Assembly: GCF_011008935.1 (NCBI RefSeq)
Contig: NZ_JAAIVJ010000002.1
Span: 310,001-374,000, forward strand
Direction of reading: 5' to 3'
Origin: Tabrizicola oligotrophica
GTDB taxonomy: Bacteria; Pseudomonadota; Alphaproteobacteria; Rhodobacterales; Rhodobacteraceae
Length of the DNA: 64,000 bases
The notes below the pieces were generated by a model. That model was not told where the DNA came from, made no database searches, and was given only the letters and a program-made list of their open reading frames with translations. Below, one piece after another: positions 34,326 through 43,015 of this stretch. The translations under genes were made by a program, and so were the position numbers. How positions within the stretch are numbered: the first letter of the stretch is position 1; the number at the start of each line of letters is the position of its first letter.

Positions 34326-36406
34326 GCCGGAGCGTGATCTTCGATCCCCTCGTGCCGCTGCCGGTGCTGTGGGTTCTGGCGGCTGTCGCGGCGCTGATGC
34401 TGGGCTTTGCGATCTGGCGCGGCTTGCGCGGCTGGCCGTTGCGGGCGCTGGCCATGGCCGCGCTTGGGGTGGCGGTCCTGAACCCCTCGTTGCAGGAGGA
34501 AACCCGCAAGCCGTTGTCCGACATCATTCTGGCCGTCGTCGATGACAGCGCCAGCCAGCGCCTGTCGGACCGCCCGGCACAGACCGAGGCTGCCTTGGCC
34601 GAGCTGTCCCGGGCGGTCACGACGCTGGACAATACCGAACTTCGCGTCATCCGCTTTGCCGATGGCGAAAAGGACGCCGGATCGCTGGCGCTGACCGCGC
34701 TGGCCGAGGCGATGGCCGCCGAACCGCGGGCGCGCATCGCCGGGGCGGTGATTGTCACCGATGGGCAGGTGCATGATGCGGGCCTTGCCCCAAGCCTGCC
34801 TGCGCCGCTGCATGTGCTGCTGACCGGGCGCAAGACCGACTGGGACCGGCGTCTGGCCATCACCGATGCCCCGGCCTTTGCCATCATCGGCGAGGAATTC
34901 ACCCTGAAACTGCGGATCGAGGATCAGGGCGCGGTGCCCCCCCTCGGGGCGGAGGCTGAGATCACCATCGCAGTTGACGCCGATGCGCCGGTCACTTTCT
35001 CGGTGCCGGTGAACACCGATCTGGAATTGCCGGTCACGCTGCCACATGGCGGGCAGAATGTGCTGCATTTCTCGGTCGCGTCGGTGGCAGGCGAGTTGAC
35101 CGACCGCAACAACGCCTCCGTGGTGCAGATCAACGGCGTGCGGGACCGGCTGCGGGTTCTGTTGGTTTCGGGCGAGCCGCACGCGGGCGAGCGGGTCTGG
35201 CGCAATTTGCTGAAGTCGGATGCGGCGGTGGATCTGGTGCATTTCACCATCCTGCGCCCACCGGAAAAGCAGGATGGCGTGCCGGTGGACGAACTGGCGC
35301 TGATCGCCTTTCCGACCCGCGAGTTGTTCGTCGAGAAGATCGAGGAATTCGACCTCATCATCTTTGACCGCTACCGGATGCGCGGCATCCTGCCGCTGGA
35401 GTATCTCGACAATGTGGTGGCCTATGTCCGGGGCGGCGGCACGGTGCTGGTCGCCGCCGGGCCGGAATTCGGCGCGGTGGACAGTCTCTGGCGTTCGCCT
35501 TTGGCCGAAATCCTGCCGGTGTCGCCGACAGCGCAGGTGATCGAGGAGCCGTTCCGCCCGGCCCTGACCGATCTTGGCCGCCGCCATCCGGTGACGGAAG
35601 GCCTGGAGGCCATGGCCCCCGAAGGCGGTTGGGGCCGCTGGTTCCGGTTGGCCGAGGTGGAGCTTCTGCGCGGTCAGGTGGCGATGTCCGGCCCCGGCGA
35701 CCGCCCCCTGCTGGTACTGGACCGGGTCGATCAGGGTCGGATTGCGGTGCTGGCCTCGGATCAGGCCTGGCTTTGGGGTCGGGGGTTCGAAGGCGGCGGG
35801 CCGCAGCTGGAACTGCTGAAGCGGCTGGCACACTGGATGCTGAAGGAACCGGAGCTGGAGGAAGAGGCGCTGATGGCGGGTGTCACCGGCGACGTGCTGC
35901 GCCTGACCCGCCGCACCATCAAGCCTGAGCCGCCGGGAGAGGTGACGATCACCGCGCCGGATGGGGCGGTGACGAAGCTGACCTTGCCCGAAGTTTCGCC
36001 CGGCCGGTTCCAGACCGACTGGCAGGCACCGATGGTCGGGCTTTATCGGCTGGCGCAGGATGACCTGACGCGGGTGGTGGCCGTCGGCCCCGCCGCCCCG
36101 CGCGAGTTTGTCGAGACGCTGGCCTCGCCCGTGCCCCTGCAACCGGTGGTCGATACCGTTCAGGGCGGCATTCTGCGGCTGGAGGACGGCTTCCCGGCCT
36201 TGCGCCCGGTGCGCGAAGGCCGCCCCGCTGCAGGGCGCGGCTGGCTGGGGTACACCCCGCGCGGGGCTTATGTGACCGAAGACCTGCGGGTGTCACCGCT
36301 GGTGCCGGCCTGGCTGCTGCTGGCGCTGGCGGCAGGGCTGGCCGTCGCCGCCTGGCTGGCTGAAGGGCGACGGAAGGCCTCCGTCACTTCGGCAAAGGCG
36401 GCCTGA
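34322..36406 (+). CDS. Large membrane protein with glutamine-amidotransferase-like fold
   Basis: A 694-residue protein ending the MoxR operon. Two N-terminal membrane segments (PVLWVLAAVAALMLGFAIW and ALAMAALGVAVLNP) are followed by a VWA-like stretch DIILAVVDDSASQRLSD, then a ThuA/class I amidotransferase-like region with LRVLLVSGEPHAGERVWRN and FDLIIFDRYRMRG, and a C-terminal membrane helix AWLLLALAAGLAVAAWL. No nucleophilic cysteine is seen at the expected elbow, so it is probably not an active amidotransferase. The family accompanies DUF4159 proteins in Rhodobacterales. Confidence 0.82.
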   Translation: MSRSVIFDPLVPLPVLWVLAAVAALMLGFAIWRGLRGWPLRALAMAALGVAVLNPSLQEETRKPLSDIILAVVDDSASQRLSDRPAQTEAALAELSRAVTTLDNTELRVIRFADGEKDAGSLALTALAEAMAAEPRARIAGAVIVTDGQVHDAGLAPSLPAPLHVLLTGRKTDWDRRLAITDAPAFAIIGEEFTLKLRIEDQGAVPPLGAEAEITIAVDADAPVTFSVPVNTDLELPVTLPHGGQNVLHFSVASVAGELTDRNNASVVQINGVRDRLRVLLVSGEPHAGERVWRNLLKSDAAVDLVHFTILRPPEKQDGVPVDELALIAFPTRELFVEKIEEFDLIIFDRYRMRGILPLEYLDNVVAYVRGGGTVLVAAGPEFGAVDSLWRSPLAEILPVSPTAQVIEEPFRPALTDLGRRHPVTEGLEAMAPEGGWGRWFRLAEVELLRGQVAMSGPGDRPLLVLDRVDQGRIAVLASDQAWLWGRGFEGGGPQLELLKRLAHWMLKEPELEEEALMAGVTGDVLRLTRRTIKPEPPGEVTITAPDGAVTKLTLPEVSPGRFQTDWQAPMVGLYRLAQDDLTRVVAVGPAAPREFVETLASPVPLQPVVDTVQGGILRLEDGFPALRPVREGRPAAGRGWLGYTPRGAYVTEDLRVSPLVPAWLLLALAAGLAVAAWLAEGRRKASVTSAKAA

Positions 36407-36430
36407 CGACCGCCCTTGCCGCGCACCTGT

Positions 36431-37114
36431 TCAGACGAATTCCGCGACGTCCATCTCGTCTTCTTCCGGCAGGGGGGCGTCCTCCGGGGCTTCGCCGATC
36501 AGCGTTGCGAATTGGCGGTAGAACTCGGCATCGTCGAGCTCGTCATCCGCGCTGTCTTCCTGCGGAACCGGGGTATTGGCCGCCGCTCCTGCGGCAGATG
36601 CCGCGTCATCGGTATCTTCGGCATGCCTTTCGTCAGCGTCATCGTCATCATCGTGGTCGTGATCGTCGTCATGCTCTTCGTTGATCGGCGTAAGCTCGCA
36701 CTTGATCGAGCCTTCGGCGGTGCTGGTCGAGGTGGCACGCACCCCGATTTCCTCAAGCTCGTCAAGGCTGTCGATGTCCAGGGCAAAGGTGAAGGATTCG
36801 CCTTGCGACAGGAAGGTCGGCTTGTCAGCCCCCATCTTGCCCAGACCCGGCCGCGACAGTTCGACCGCCTGATCCCAATCAGTGTCGCTGCCGCCGTTCA
36901 TGTTGAGCGAGCCGCCAAGGCTGGGGCTGCTGCCATCGTCAGTGCCGTCGCCGAAATAGATCGCGTTGAAATCGGCCGAGCCTTCATAGACGGTAAACTT
37001 GCCTTCGAAGGTGCCGTTCGGCAGTTCATAGGCCTTGAAGGTGAAGGTAAGTCCGTCCATCTGGCAATAGTACTCGGTGAAACAAGACGGCGGCGGTGGC
37101 GGAACATTTGTCAT
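36431..37114 (-). CDS. Acidic hypothetical protein with His/Asp-rich tail
   Basis: A 227-residue protein without a recognised family. The first 140 residues look folded (CFTEYYCQMDGLTFTFKAYE, GTFEGKFTVYEGSADFNAIY, then FTFALDIDSLDELEEIGVRA). Residues 145-227 are low-complexity and strongly acidic, with HDDDHDHDDDDD followed by Ala/Asp/Glu-rich sequence and an acidic C-terminus EEDEMDVAEFV. This composition would bind calcium or other divalent ions. No signal peptide is visible at the start near GGAG (37114). C-terminal acidic tails occur in type I secreted proteins, but no RTX repeats are present. Convergent with the MoxR operon. Confidence 0.72.
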   Translation of the reverse strand: MTNVPPPPPSCFTEYYCQMDGLTFTFKAYELPNGTFEGKFTVYEGSADFNAIYFGDGTDDGSSPSLGGSLNMNGGSDTDWDQAVELSRPGLGKMGADKPTFLSQGESFTFALDIDSLDELEEIGVRATSTSTAEGSIKCELTPINEEHDDDHDHDDDDDADERHAEDTDDAASAAGAAANTPVPQEDSADDELDDAEFYRQFATLIGEAPEDAPLPEEDEMDVAEFV

Positions 37115-37252
37115 TGCGGGTCTCCTGAGAAAGGGTCTCCACGGCCCGGAGCGCCTGGCAGGCTGGCGATGCAAATGGGCCTGGATTGCGGCCAAGCTAC
37201 CGTATTTTTGCCGTATTTTCGCCGTCTTGCGCCGAAACAGACTGTTTCCCGT

Positions 37253-37921
37253 TCAACCGGGACTGGTATCCGGATCAAAGCGATAGCCGAACCGCGCGAT
37301 GTCCTCGGCGCAATCCTCGGCGATCAGGGCGGCGTCGCGATCGGAATAGAACAGCCGCCAGTCGCGCCCGCGTTCGCTTTCGTTGGAGCGCTTCAGGGGG
37401 GTGAGGCGAAAACCGAGATGGGTCTCCAGCGGCGCCAGATCGCTGTCGAGATGCTCCAGCCGCGCGAAAAGCCGGCAGCGGTCCTGCCCCGTGCGGTCGC
37501 GCAGATAGGCGGCGGCCGGCCAGAGGCGAAAGGCGGTGCGCGTCTGGGCGTGGTTGAGAAAACAGCTGAAATCCAAGGCCTTCGCCAGACCCACGGCAGG
37601 GTGGGCAAAGCCCTGGTCGCGCAGCCAGTGATAATAGCTGACCGCCCGGTCCCAGGGGTTGCGCACAAGGGTAAAGCAGAACATCGCGGCCAGATCGTCG
37701 GGGCCGAGAAGCCCGTCGATATCGGCCAGCGTCGAATGTTTCCACAGCCGCCCCGCAGCCTTCAGCCCCTTCACCCGCCCCCGCCGCGCCCGCGCCTTGG
37801 GGGTGTCGCCGATCAGGATATCGTCCTTCATCGCCCGGGCCTCCAGCGCCAGCGTCAGCGCGGTGCCGCCGGTCTTGGGGATGTGGACAAAGACGAACCG
37901 GCGGCCGGGGGAAATGATCAT
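37253..37921 (-). CDS. Sulfotransferase family 2 protein (second copy)
   Basis: A 222-residue sulfotransferase. The PAPS 5'-phosphosulfate site is FVFVHIPKTGGTALTLALEA at the N-terminus, and the 3'-phosphate site is FTLVRNPWDRAVSYYHWLRD near residue 90. The C-terminal YSDRDAALIAEDCAEDIARFGY is typical of the family in Rhodobacteraceae. It is unlike the protein at 21404 beyond the motifs. Substrate is probably a polysaccharide or glycolipid. It lies behind the acidic orphan gene, separated by about 140 bases. Confidence 0.87.
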   Translation of the reverse strand: MIISPGRRFVFVHIPKTGGTALTLALEARAMKDDILIGDTPKARARRGRVKGLKAAGRLWKHSTLADIDGLLGPDDLAAMFCFTLVRNPWDRAVSYYHWLRDQGFAHPAVGLAKALDFSCFLNHAQTRTAFRLWPAAAYLRDRTGQDRCRLFARLEHLDSDLAPLETHLGFRLTPLKRSNESERGRDWRLFYSDRDAALIAEDCAEDIARFGYRFDPDTSPG

Positions 37922-38005
37922 GTGCAGACCTGCGACGGAGTGTCGGGGGCCAGGGGGGCAGCCACCGGCGAGGGTGTCCGCGCCCGATTGACTGGCAGGG
38001 GCATG

Positions 38006-38950
38006 TCAAACGGCATTGGGCAGCGGCAGGCCGGCCGCGTGGGCGACAAGGTTCTCGACCGCCATCATCCCCATGGCGGTCCGTACCTCCAGCGCCGCCG
38101 TGCCGAGATGGGGCAGCAGTGTGACGTTCTCCATGGTCAGAAGGGCGGGGTGAATGTGCGGTTCGTGTTCGTAGACATCCAGCCCCGCACCTGCGATGCG
38201 TCCGTGTTGCAGCACATGGGCCAGGGCGGCCTCGTCCACCACGTCGCCGCGCGAGATGTTGATGAAGAGGCCGCCCGGTTTCATTTCGGCCAGACGCTCG
38301 GCGTTGATGAGGTGGCGGGTGCTGGCGCCCCCCGGTACTGCCGCCACCACGACATCGGCGGCCATGGCCTCGGTCAGGGAAACCGCGCGGGCGGGCAGGC
38401 CGGGTTCGGCGGGCGAGCGGTTGTAATAGGTGATCTCCATGCCAAAGCCGTGATGCGCGCGCCGGGCAATCGCCTTGCCGATCCGGCCCATGCCGATGAT
38501 GCCAAGGGTCTTGCCGCTGACATGCAGGCCCAGCATTTGCGTCGGATGCCAGCCCTGCCATTTGCCGGCGCGCACCAGACGCTCGCCCTCACCCGCCCGC
38601 CGCGCGGTCATCAGGATCAGCGTCAGGGCGATGTCGGCGGTGGCGTCGGTCACGGCGCCGGGGGTATTGGTCACCTGCACCCCGGCGGCGCGGGCGGCCG
38701 CCACGTCGATGTGGTTGAAGCCGACGCCGAAATTTGCCAGCAGGCTGGCGCGGGGTTTCGGCACATCGGCAAAGACCTGCGCGGAATAGAGATCGCCCAG
38801 CGTCGGCAGCACGGCGTCGAAGTCGCGTAGGCTCGCGCGCAGGTCTTCCGCGGTCAGGGGCAGAGTGCTTTGCCGCGCGGTCACGTCAAACTGGCGGTGG
38901 GCGGCCTGCATCACGGCATCGGGCAGCGGGCGGGTGATGAGGAGTTTCAT
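38006..38950 (-). CDS. D-2-hydroxyacid dehydrogenase (glyoxylate/hydroxypyruvate reductase type)
   Basis: A 314-residue NAD(P)-dependent dehydrogenase. The cofactor fold is LGIIGMGRIGKAIARRAHHG near residue 150, with the catalytic arginine in FINISRGDVVDE, the glutamate in GLDVYEHEP, and the histidine in VTLLPHLGTA. The N-terminal substrate region ANFGVGFNHID is as in glyoxylate reductases. It reduces glyoxylate or hydroxypyruvate to glycolate or D-glycerate, and thus could work with hyi at 28.2 kb. It overlaps the end of the CsaA-like gene by one base. Confidence 0.9.
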   Translation of the reverse strand: MKLLITRPLPDAVMQAAHRQFDVTARQSTLPLTAEDLRASLRDFDAVLPTLGDLYSAQVFADVPKPRASLLANFGVGFNHIDVAAARAAGVQVTNTPGAVTDATADIALTLILMTARRAGEGERLVRAGKWQGWHPTQMLGLHVSGKTLGIIGMGRIGKAIARRAHHGFGMEITYYNRSPAEPGLPARAVSLTEAMAADVVVAAVPGGASTRHLINAERLAEMKPGGLFINISRGDVVDEAALAHVLQHGRIAGAGLDVYEHEPHIHPALLTMENVTLLPHLGTAALEVRTAMGMMAVENLVAHAAGLPLPNAV

Positions 38951-39315
38951 CAGAACAGCTTGCCTCCCAAGGGCACGTCATGGCCAGGGCCGATCAGAAC
39001 CACCTCGCCGTGCTCATCCGGCAGGCCGAGGACCAGAACCTCGGACTTCACCTTGCCGATCTGGCGCGGCGGGAAGTTGACGACCGCCAGCACCTGCCGG
39101 CCGATCAGAGCCTCAAGCGCGTAGTGCCGGGTGATCTGCGCCGAGGAGCGTTTTTCGCCGATCCCGGGGCCGAAATCGACCCAGAGCTTGTAGGCCGGTT
39201 TGCGCGCTTCAGGGAAGGGCTCGGCGCGGGTGATGCGGCCGACGCGGATGTCCACCTTGGCGAAATCATCGTAGGTGATGGTTGCCGGGGTGGTGGTTTC
39301 GGCGGCGTCGGTCAT
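38950..39315 (-). CDS. tRNA-binding domain protein (CsaA-like)
   Basis: A 121-residue OB-fold protein with the tRNA_bind signature: DFAKVDIRVGRITRAEPFPE, then AQITRHYALEALIGRQVLAVVNFPPRQIG and SEVLVLGLPD. This is the CsaA/secretion-chaperone and ARC1-like RNA-binding module. It binds tRNA elbows or unfolded proteins; the physiological role in alphaproteobacteria is not clear. It overlaps proC by four bases and the hydroxyacid dehydrogenase by one, which places all three in one operon. Confidence 0.92.
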   Translation of the reverse strand: MTDAAETTTPATITYDDFAKVDIRVGRITRAEPFPEARKPAYKLWVDFGPGIGEKRSSAQITRHYALEALIGRQVLAVVNFPPRQIGKVKSEVLVLGLPDEHGEVVLIGPGHDVPLGGKLF

Positions 39316-40124
39316 TTGCCAAGCTCCCGTCCCCGGTCGGCGGCGGCCTTGATGGCGCGCTCAAGGAGTGGCGGGAAGCCCGTTTCGCCGTCCATCAGCA
39401 CGGCCAGCGCGGCCGCCGTGGTGCCGCCCGGCGAGGTGACGTTGATGCGCAGCTGGCTGGCCGGTTCCGCCGAGCGGTGGGCCAGTTCCCCCGCGCCGCA
39501 GACCGTGGCGCGCGCAAGTTTCATGGCGACCTCGGGCGAAAGGCCCTCAGCCACGCCGCCCGCCGCCATCGCCTCGATCAGGTGAAAGACATAGGCCGGA
39601 CCAGAGCCCGAAACCGCCGTCACCGCGTCGATCTGATGTTCGCCGTCCAGTTCCACCACCTCGCCCACCGCAGCCATCAGTTCGGCCGCCAAGGCGAGGC
39701 CCGCCGCGCCGGCATGGGCGTTGGCGCAGATCCCGGTGATGCCGCGCCCGACCATGGCCGGGGTGTTCGGCATGGTGCGCACGATCGGGGTGCGGTCGCC
39801 GAAGGCCGCTTCGAAACTGGCGATCGAGGTGCCGGCGGCGATGGAGACCATCAGCGTCGTGCCATTGCCAAGCGCCTGCAGTGCCGGCAGGGCGGCGCCC
39901 ATCATCTGCGGCTTGACCGCCAGCAACGCCACCGCCGGGGCCGGCGGCAGGCCCGCGTTCAGATGCACACCGGTCGATTTCAGCCAGTCGGTCGGGTTCG
40001 GCTCCAAGACCCAGATCGACCCGGCAGGCAGACCGGCGTCCAGCCAGCCCGCCAGCAGCGCCGAGCCCATCTTGCCGCAGCCCAAAAGCACCAGCCCACG
40101 CTGGGCAACCTCATCCAATGCCAT
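39312..40124 (-). CDS. proC: Pyrroline-5-carboxylate reductase
   Basis: A 270-residue ProC that converts pyrroline-5-carboxylate to L-proline with NADPH. The N-terminal Rossmann motif is LVLLGCGKMGSALLAGWL near residue 12, the FAVKPQ-equivalent is LAVKPQMMGAAL, and the C-terminal dimerisation signature is NVTSPGGTTAAALAVL with the proton donor region nearby. Length and motifs are typical, so this is likely the biosynthetic enzyme, unlike the diverged relative at 40859. It overlaps the CsaA-like gene. Confidence 0.94.
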   Translation of the reverse strand: MALDEVAQRGLVLLGCGKMGSALLAGWLDAGLPAGSIWVLEPNPTDWLKSTGVHLNAGLPPAPAVALLAVKPQMMGAALPALQALGNGTTLMVSIAAGTSIASFEAAFGDRTPIVRTMPNTPAMVGRGITGICANAHAGAAGLALAAELMAAVGEVVELDGEHQIDAVTAVSGSGPAYVFHLIEAMAAGGVAEGLSPEVAMKLARATVCGAGELAHRSAEPASQLRINVTSPGGTTAAALAVLMDGETGFPPLLERAIKAAADRGRELGK

Positions 40125-40151
40125 GGAATTCCCCCTGTTACGGGGCGCAGG

Positions 40152-40655
40152 TTAGGCCCGACCGTAAGCCTCGGCAATGGCGACTTTCATTGCGTCGGCC
40201 GGGCTGCGGTCGCCCCAGGCGGCAAGCTGGAACGCCGGGTAGAAGCGTTCGGCGGCCAGAACGGCCGAGGAAATCAGCCGGTCGATCTGTTCGGCCCCAA
40301 CCAGCTGGCCCCCGGCAAGGCAGAGCCCGTAGCGCCAGACCATCAGTTTCTGCTCGGTCCAATAGGTGAAGGCGCCGGTCCAGACCATGTCGTTGCAGCG
40401 GTTCAGAACGTCATAGATCATCGGCAGACGGGCCTCGGGCGGCTCCATCTCGAAGGTGCAGATCAACCGCAGGGTTTCATCCTGTGCCGACCAGGCCAGT
40501 GTCAGCGAATAGGTCCGCCACTGGCCTTCGACCGCCATGGCGATCTGGTCATCGGTGACGCGGTCGAATTCCCAGTCGTGATGGGCGGCAAGATCCTCGA
40601 CGATGTCGATCGGATGCAGATCATCCAGCGTGAGGAAATCTTCAGAAACCGACAT
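40152..40655 (-). CDS. YbjN domain protein
   Basis: A 167-residue YbjN-family protein, with the characteristic SLTLAWSAQDETLRLICTFE sheet and a C-terminal helix bundle (EARLPMIYDVLNRCNDMVW, LVGAEQIDRLISSAVLAAERFYPAFQL). Structurally it resembles type III secretion chaperones; in alphaproteobacteria it is a small regulatory or chaperone-like protein of unproved target. The ATG at 40655 gives SVSEDFLTLDDLHP and follows GAGG. Its location just upstream of proC on the same strand is common in Rhodobacteraceae. Confidence 0.88.
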   Translation of the reverse strand: MSVSEDFLTLDDLHPIDIVEDLAAHHDWEFDRVTDDQIAMAVEGQWRTYSLTLAWSAQDETLRLICTFEMEPPEARLPMIYDVLNRCNDMVWTGAFTYWTEQKLMVWRYGLCLAGGQLVGAEQIDRLISSAVLAAERFYPAFQLAAWGDRSPADAMKVAIAEAYGRA

Positions 40656-40858
40656 GCCTGCCTCATCATGAAGCCCGGTTGGGGCGCACATCCCCTAGGG
40701 GCTGAGTGTCCGGCAAGGATCAGCGTTCGCCTGACATGACCCTTACTAGATATAGTGGGCGCAAGGCGGAAGCCTGTAAAGCAAATTCTGGCCAAATCTT
40801 CTGTGGATAAGGGAATTGCCCTGTGGATGGCTTGAAACCGGCAGGTCCGGGGGCTGGA

Positions 40859-41623
40859 TCAGCGCTTTCGCGCCGGCGCCATGCGGTGCAGGATGCGGGT
40901 CATGCCGCGATGCCATGCCTCAAGCGCGCCGTCGCGGTCAAGGTCGGACAGCAGCTGTTCGGTGATGCCGCCCGGCGTGGTGACGCCCGCGTAGATGGTG
41001 TCAAGCGGCGCTTCGGATTGCAGCAGCACCTCGGCATTGCCGCGGAAGGTCTCGGCGACCAGGCGGCGCGCGGTTGTCGGGTCAAGCCCCTCGGCCTCGT
41101 ACCAGGCCGCGAGGTGGCGCAGGAAATGCAGGCTCGCCCCCGACATCGCGCCGAACACCGCAGCGGTTTCGAACTGGTGCGGGTCGGGGATTTCGTGCGC
41201 CGGGCCGCAGGCGGTGAAAAAGCCGGCCCAGCCGGAATGGGCGGGATGCAAGAGCGTCGGCCCGGCGGCGAAGGCATTGGCATAGCCCGGCATCATCGAG
41301 ACGGTGGCGCGGGCCGGGCCGATGGCCGCCTGCACCGCCGCCAGCGCCGCACCTGCCATGGCAGAGCAGACCTCTTGCCCGGCGCGGAAGGTCAGGCCGG
41401 CAAGGATTTCCAGCCCCTGCGCGGCGGGCAGGCAGACGAGGATATGGTCGCAGGCATCGACCACGGCCTGATTGCTGGCGGCGACCTCGCAGCCGTAGCG
41501 CCGGGCCAGCTCGGCGGCCTTGCCCGGGTTGCGCGGCGACAGCAGGAATTCATGCCCCGCCCCCTGCGCCCCTTGCACCAGATAGGCGGCGAGATGGCCG
41601 ATGCCAAGAAGGCCGATCTTCAC
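40859..41623 (-). CDS. P5C-reductase-like NAD(P)-dependent dehydrogenase
   Basis: A 254-residue dehydrogenase starting with GTG at 41623 (overlapping the aminotransferase by four bases). The N-terminal fold KIGLLGIGHLAAYLVQGAQG replaces the usual GxGxMG of ProC with GIGHLA. The C-terminus keeps the P5CR dimerisation signature as AGVTTPGGITEQLLSDLDRDG. It is therefore a diverged pyrroline-5-carboxylate/imine reductase, probably acting on the product of the preceding class III aminotransferase. The substrate is unknown; together the pair resembles an aminoaldehyde or keto-acid to cyclic amine route. Confidence 0.78.
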   Translation of the reverse strand: MKIGLLGIGHLAAYLVQGAQGAGHEFLLSPRNPGKAAELARRYGCEVAASNQAVVDACDHILVCLPAAQGLEILAGLTFRAGQEVCSAMAGAALAAVQAAIGPARATVSMMPGYANAFAAGPTLLHPAHSGWAGFFTACGPAHEIPDPHQFETAAVFGAMSGASLHFLRHLAAWYEAEGLDPTTARRLVAETFRGNAEVLLQSEAPLDTIYAGVTTPGGITEQLLSDLDRDGALEAWHRGMTRILHRMAPARKR

Positions 41624-42939
41624 GGCATTTCCTCCAGCACTTCAGCCATGGCCGTTGCGGTGGCGGCAATGTCGGCCTCGGTATGGGCCACCGAGGACAG
41701 CGAATGCAGCGTGGCCGAGGGGTTCATGTAGATGCCCTTGTCCATCAGCCGCAGGGCGAAATCGCGGAACTTCACGCGGTCGACATGGGTGCAGAAATCG
41801 CGGTAGTCGGTGATCTCGCCCTTTTCGGTGAAGAAGATCTGGAACATCGAATTTACCCCCTGCACCACCAGACCATGGCGGTTCGAGTGTTTGGCAAGTT
41901 TGCGGATCTCGTCCGTCATCGCCTTGCCAAGGTTCTTGATCCGGCGGAAGCCGGCCTGATTGTCCTCCAGCATGGTTTCCAGCATCACCTTGGTCAGGTG
42001 CAGCGCCAGCCGCCCGGCGTTGTGGGTGCCGAAATGCAAGACCTTTCCCCATTCGAGACCGGCCATGATCTCGGCCCGCCCGCCGATCATCGCCATCGGC
42101 AGGCCGCCGCCCAAGGCCTTGCCATAGGTCACGATGTCGGGGCTGAGGCCGTAAAGCTCGGCCGCGCCGCCCGCCGCCAGCCGGAAGCCGGTGACGGTTT
42201 CGTCGAGATAGAACAGCGCGCCATGCTGGCGGCAGAGCTCCTGCATGCGGTTGAGGTAGCCCGGCTTCGGCGGAATGACCCCCATGTTCGACATTACACC
42301 TTCGGTCACGACACAGGCCGCCTCAGGCCCGTGCAGCGCCATCGCCCGCTCCAGCGCGTCGAAGTCGTTCCAGCGCACGACGATGGTGTCCTTCCACGCC
42401 TCCTCGGGGATGCCCGAACTGTCGGGAATGCGGATCGGGTCGTTCGGGTGGCCGAGCATGGTGGGCGGCAGCGGGTTGGTGTTGATCAGAACCGCATCCC
42501 ACCAGCCGTGGTAATGGCCTTCGAACTTGATGATCTTCCTGCGCCCGGTATGGCCGCGGGCAAGGCGGAAGGCGGCCATCGCCGCCTCGGTCCCGGTATT
42601 GGCGAAGCGCACCTTGTCGACATGGGGCAGAAGGGCGACCAGCATTTCGGCCACCTCGACCTCGACCTCCAGCGCGGTGGCGAAATGGGTGCCGCGGGCG
42701 ACCTCACGGGTGATGGTCTCCACCACCTTGGGGTGGGCATGACCAAGGGGCAGCGCGCCGAAGGCCATCATCCAGTCGATGTAGTCGCGCCCGTCCACAT
42801 CATAAAGCCGGGCGCCCTGCCCGTGGGACATGTAGCGCGGCGCCCCGCCAAAGGTGGCCGGCCCGCGCGAGGCCGAGGAGACGCCCTCGACCAGCACCTT
42901 CAGGCCGCGGTCGAACAGGGATTGCGAAGTATTGGCCAT
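41620..42939 (-). CDS. Class III aminotransferase (glutamate-1-semialdehyde aminomutase-like)
   Basis: A 439-residue PLP enzyme. The N-terminal part has PRYMSHGQGARLYDVDGRDYIDWM, the phosphate-binding NTGTEAAMAAFRLARGHTGR, the aspartate in FYLDETVTGFR, and the PLP lysine in TYGKALGGGLPM (about residue 274). It is close to HemL-type aminomutases, but the GSA-specific gating loop is not obvious and it is co-transcribed with an imine-reductase-like gene, so an amino-acid or amine transaminase role is more likely. Start 42939 is chosen from family alignment; the frame is open further upstream. Divergent from an XRE-cupin regulator. Confidence 0.85.
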   Translation of the reverse strand: MANTSQSLFDRGLKVLVEGVSSASRGPATFGGAPRYMSHGQGARLYDVDGRDYIDWMMAFGALPLGHAHPKVVETITREVARGTHFATALEVEVEVAEMLVALLPHVDKVRFANTGTEAAMAAFRLARGHTGRRKIIKFEGHYHGWWDAVLINTNPLPPTMLGHPNDPIRIPDSSGIPEEAWKDTIVVRWNDFDALERAMALHGPEAACVVTEGVMSNMGVIPPKPGYLNRMQELCRQHGALFYLDETVTGFRLAAGGAAELYGLSPDIVTYGKALGGGLPMAMIGGRAEIMAGLEWGKVLHFGTHNAGRLALHLTKVMLETMLEDNQAGFRRIKNLGKAMTDEIRKLAKHSNRHGLVVQGVNSMFQIFFTEKGEITDYRDFCTHVDRVKFRDFALRLMDKGIYMNPSATLHSLSSVAHTEADIAATATAMAEVLEEMP

Positions 42940-42958
42940 GGCTGAAGTCCTGATATGA

Positions 42959-42998
42959 TTGACAACGCAATGTTCGTATAGGAACATCATGCTGTCAA
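42959..42998. promoter_or_regulatory. Symmetrical overlapping divergent promoter with central operator
   Basis: TTGACA occurs on the plus strand at 42959-42964 and, inverted, on the minus strand at 42998-42993. Between them ATGTTC (42970-42975), six bases, and GAACAT (42982-42987) form a perfect dyad. Each half of the dyad is 17 bases from the -35 box of one strand and takes the place of its -10 box. A repressor bound to the dyad would block both the regulator and the aminotransferase operon. Confidence 0.55.
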
Positions 42999-43015
42999 TA
43001 GTGCAGGATCGGAAC

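Noticed and set aside
36416-38830. 804-codon open frame on the plus strand over the sulfotransferase and hydroxyacid dehydrogenase genes
   Set aside because: Three minus-strand genes with clear motifs occupy the same DNA, and the plus frame shows only compositional shadow sequence.
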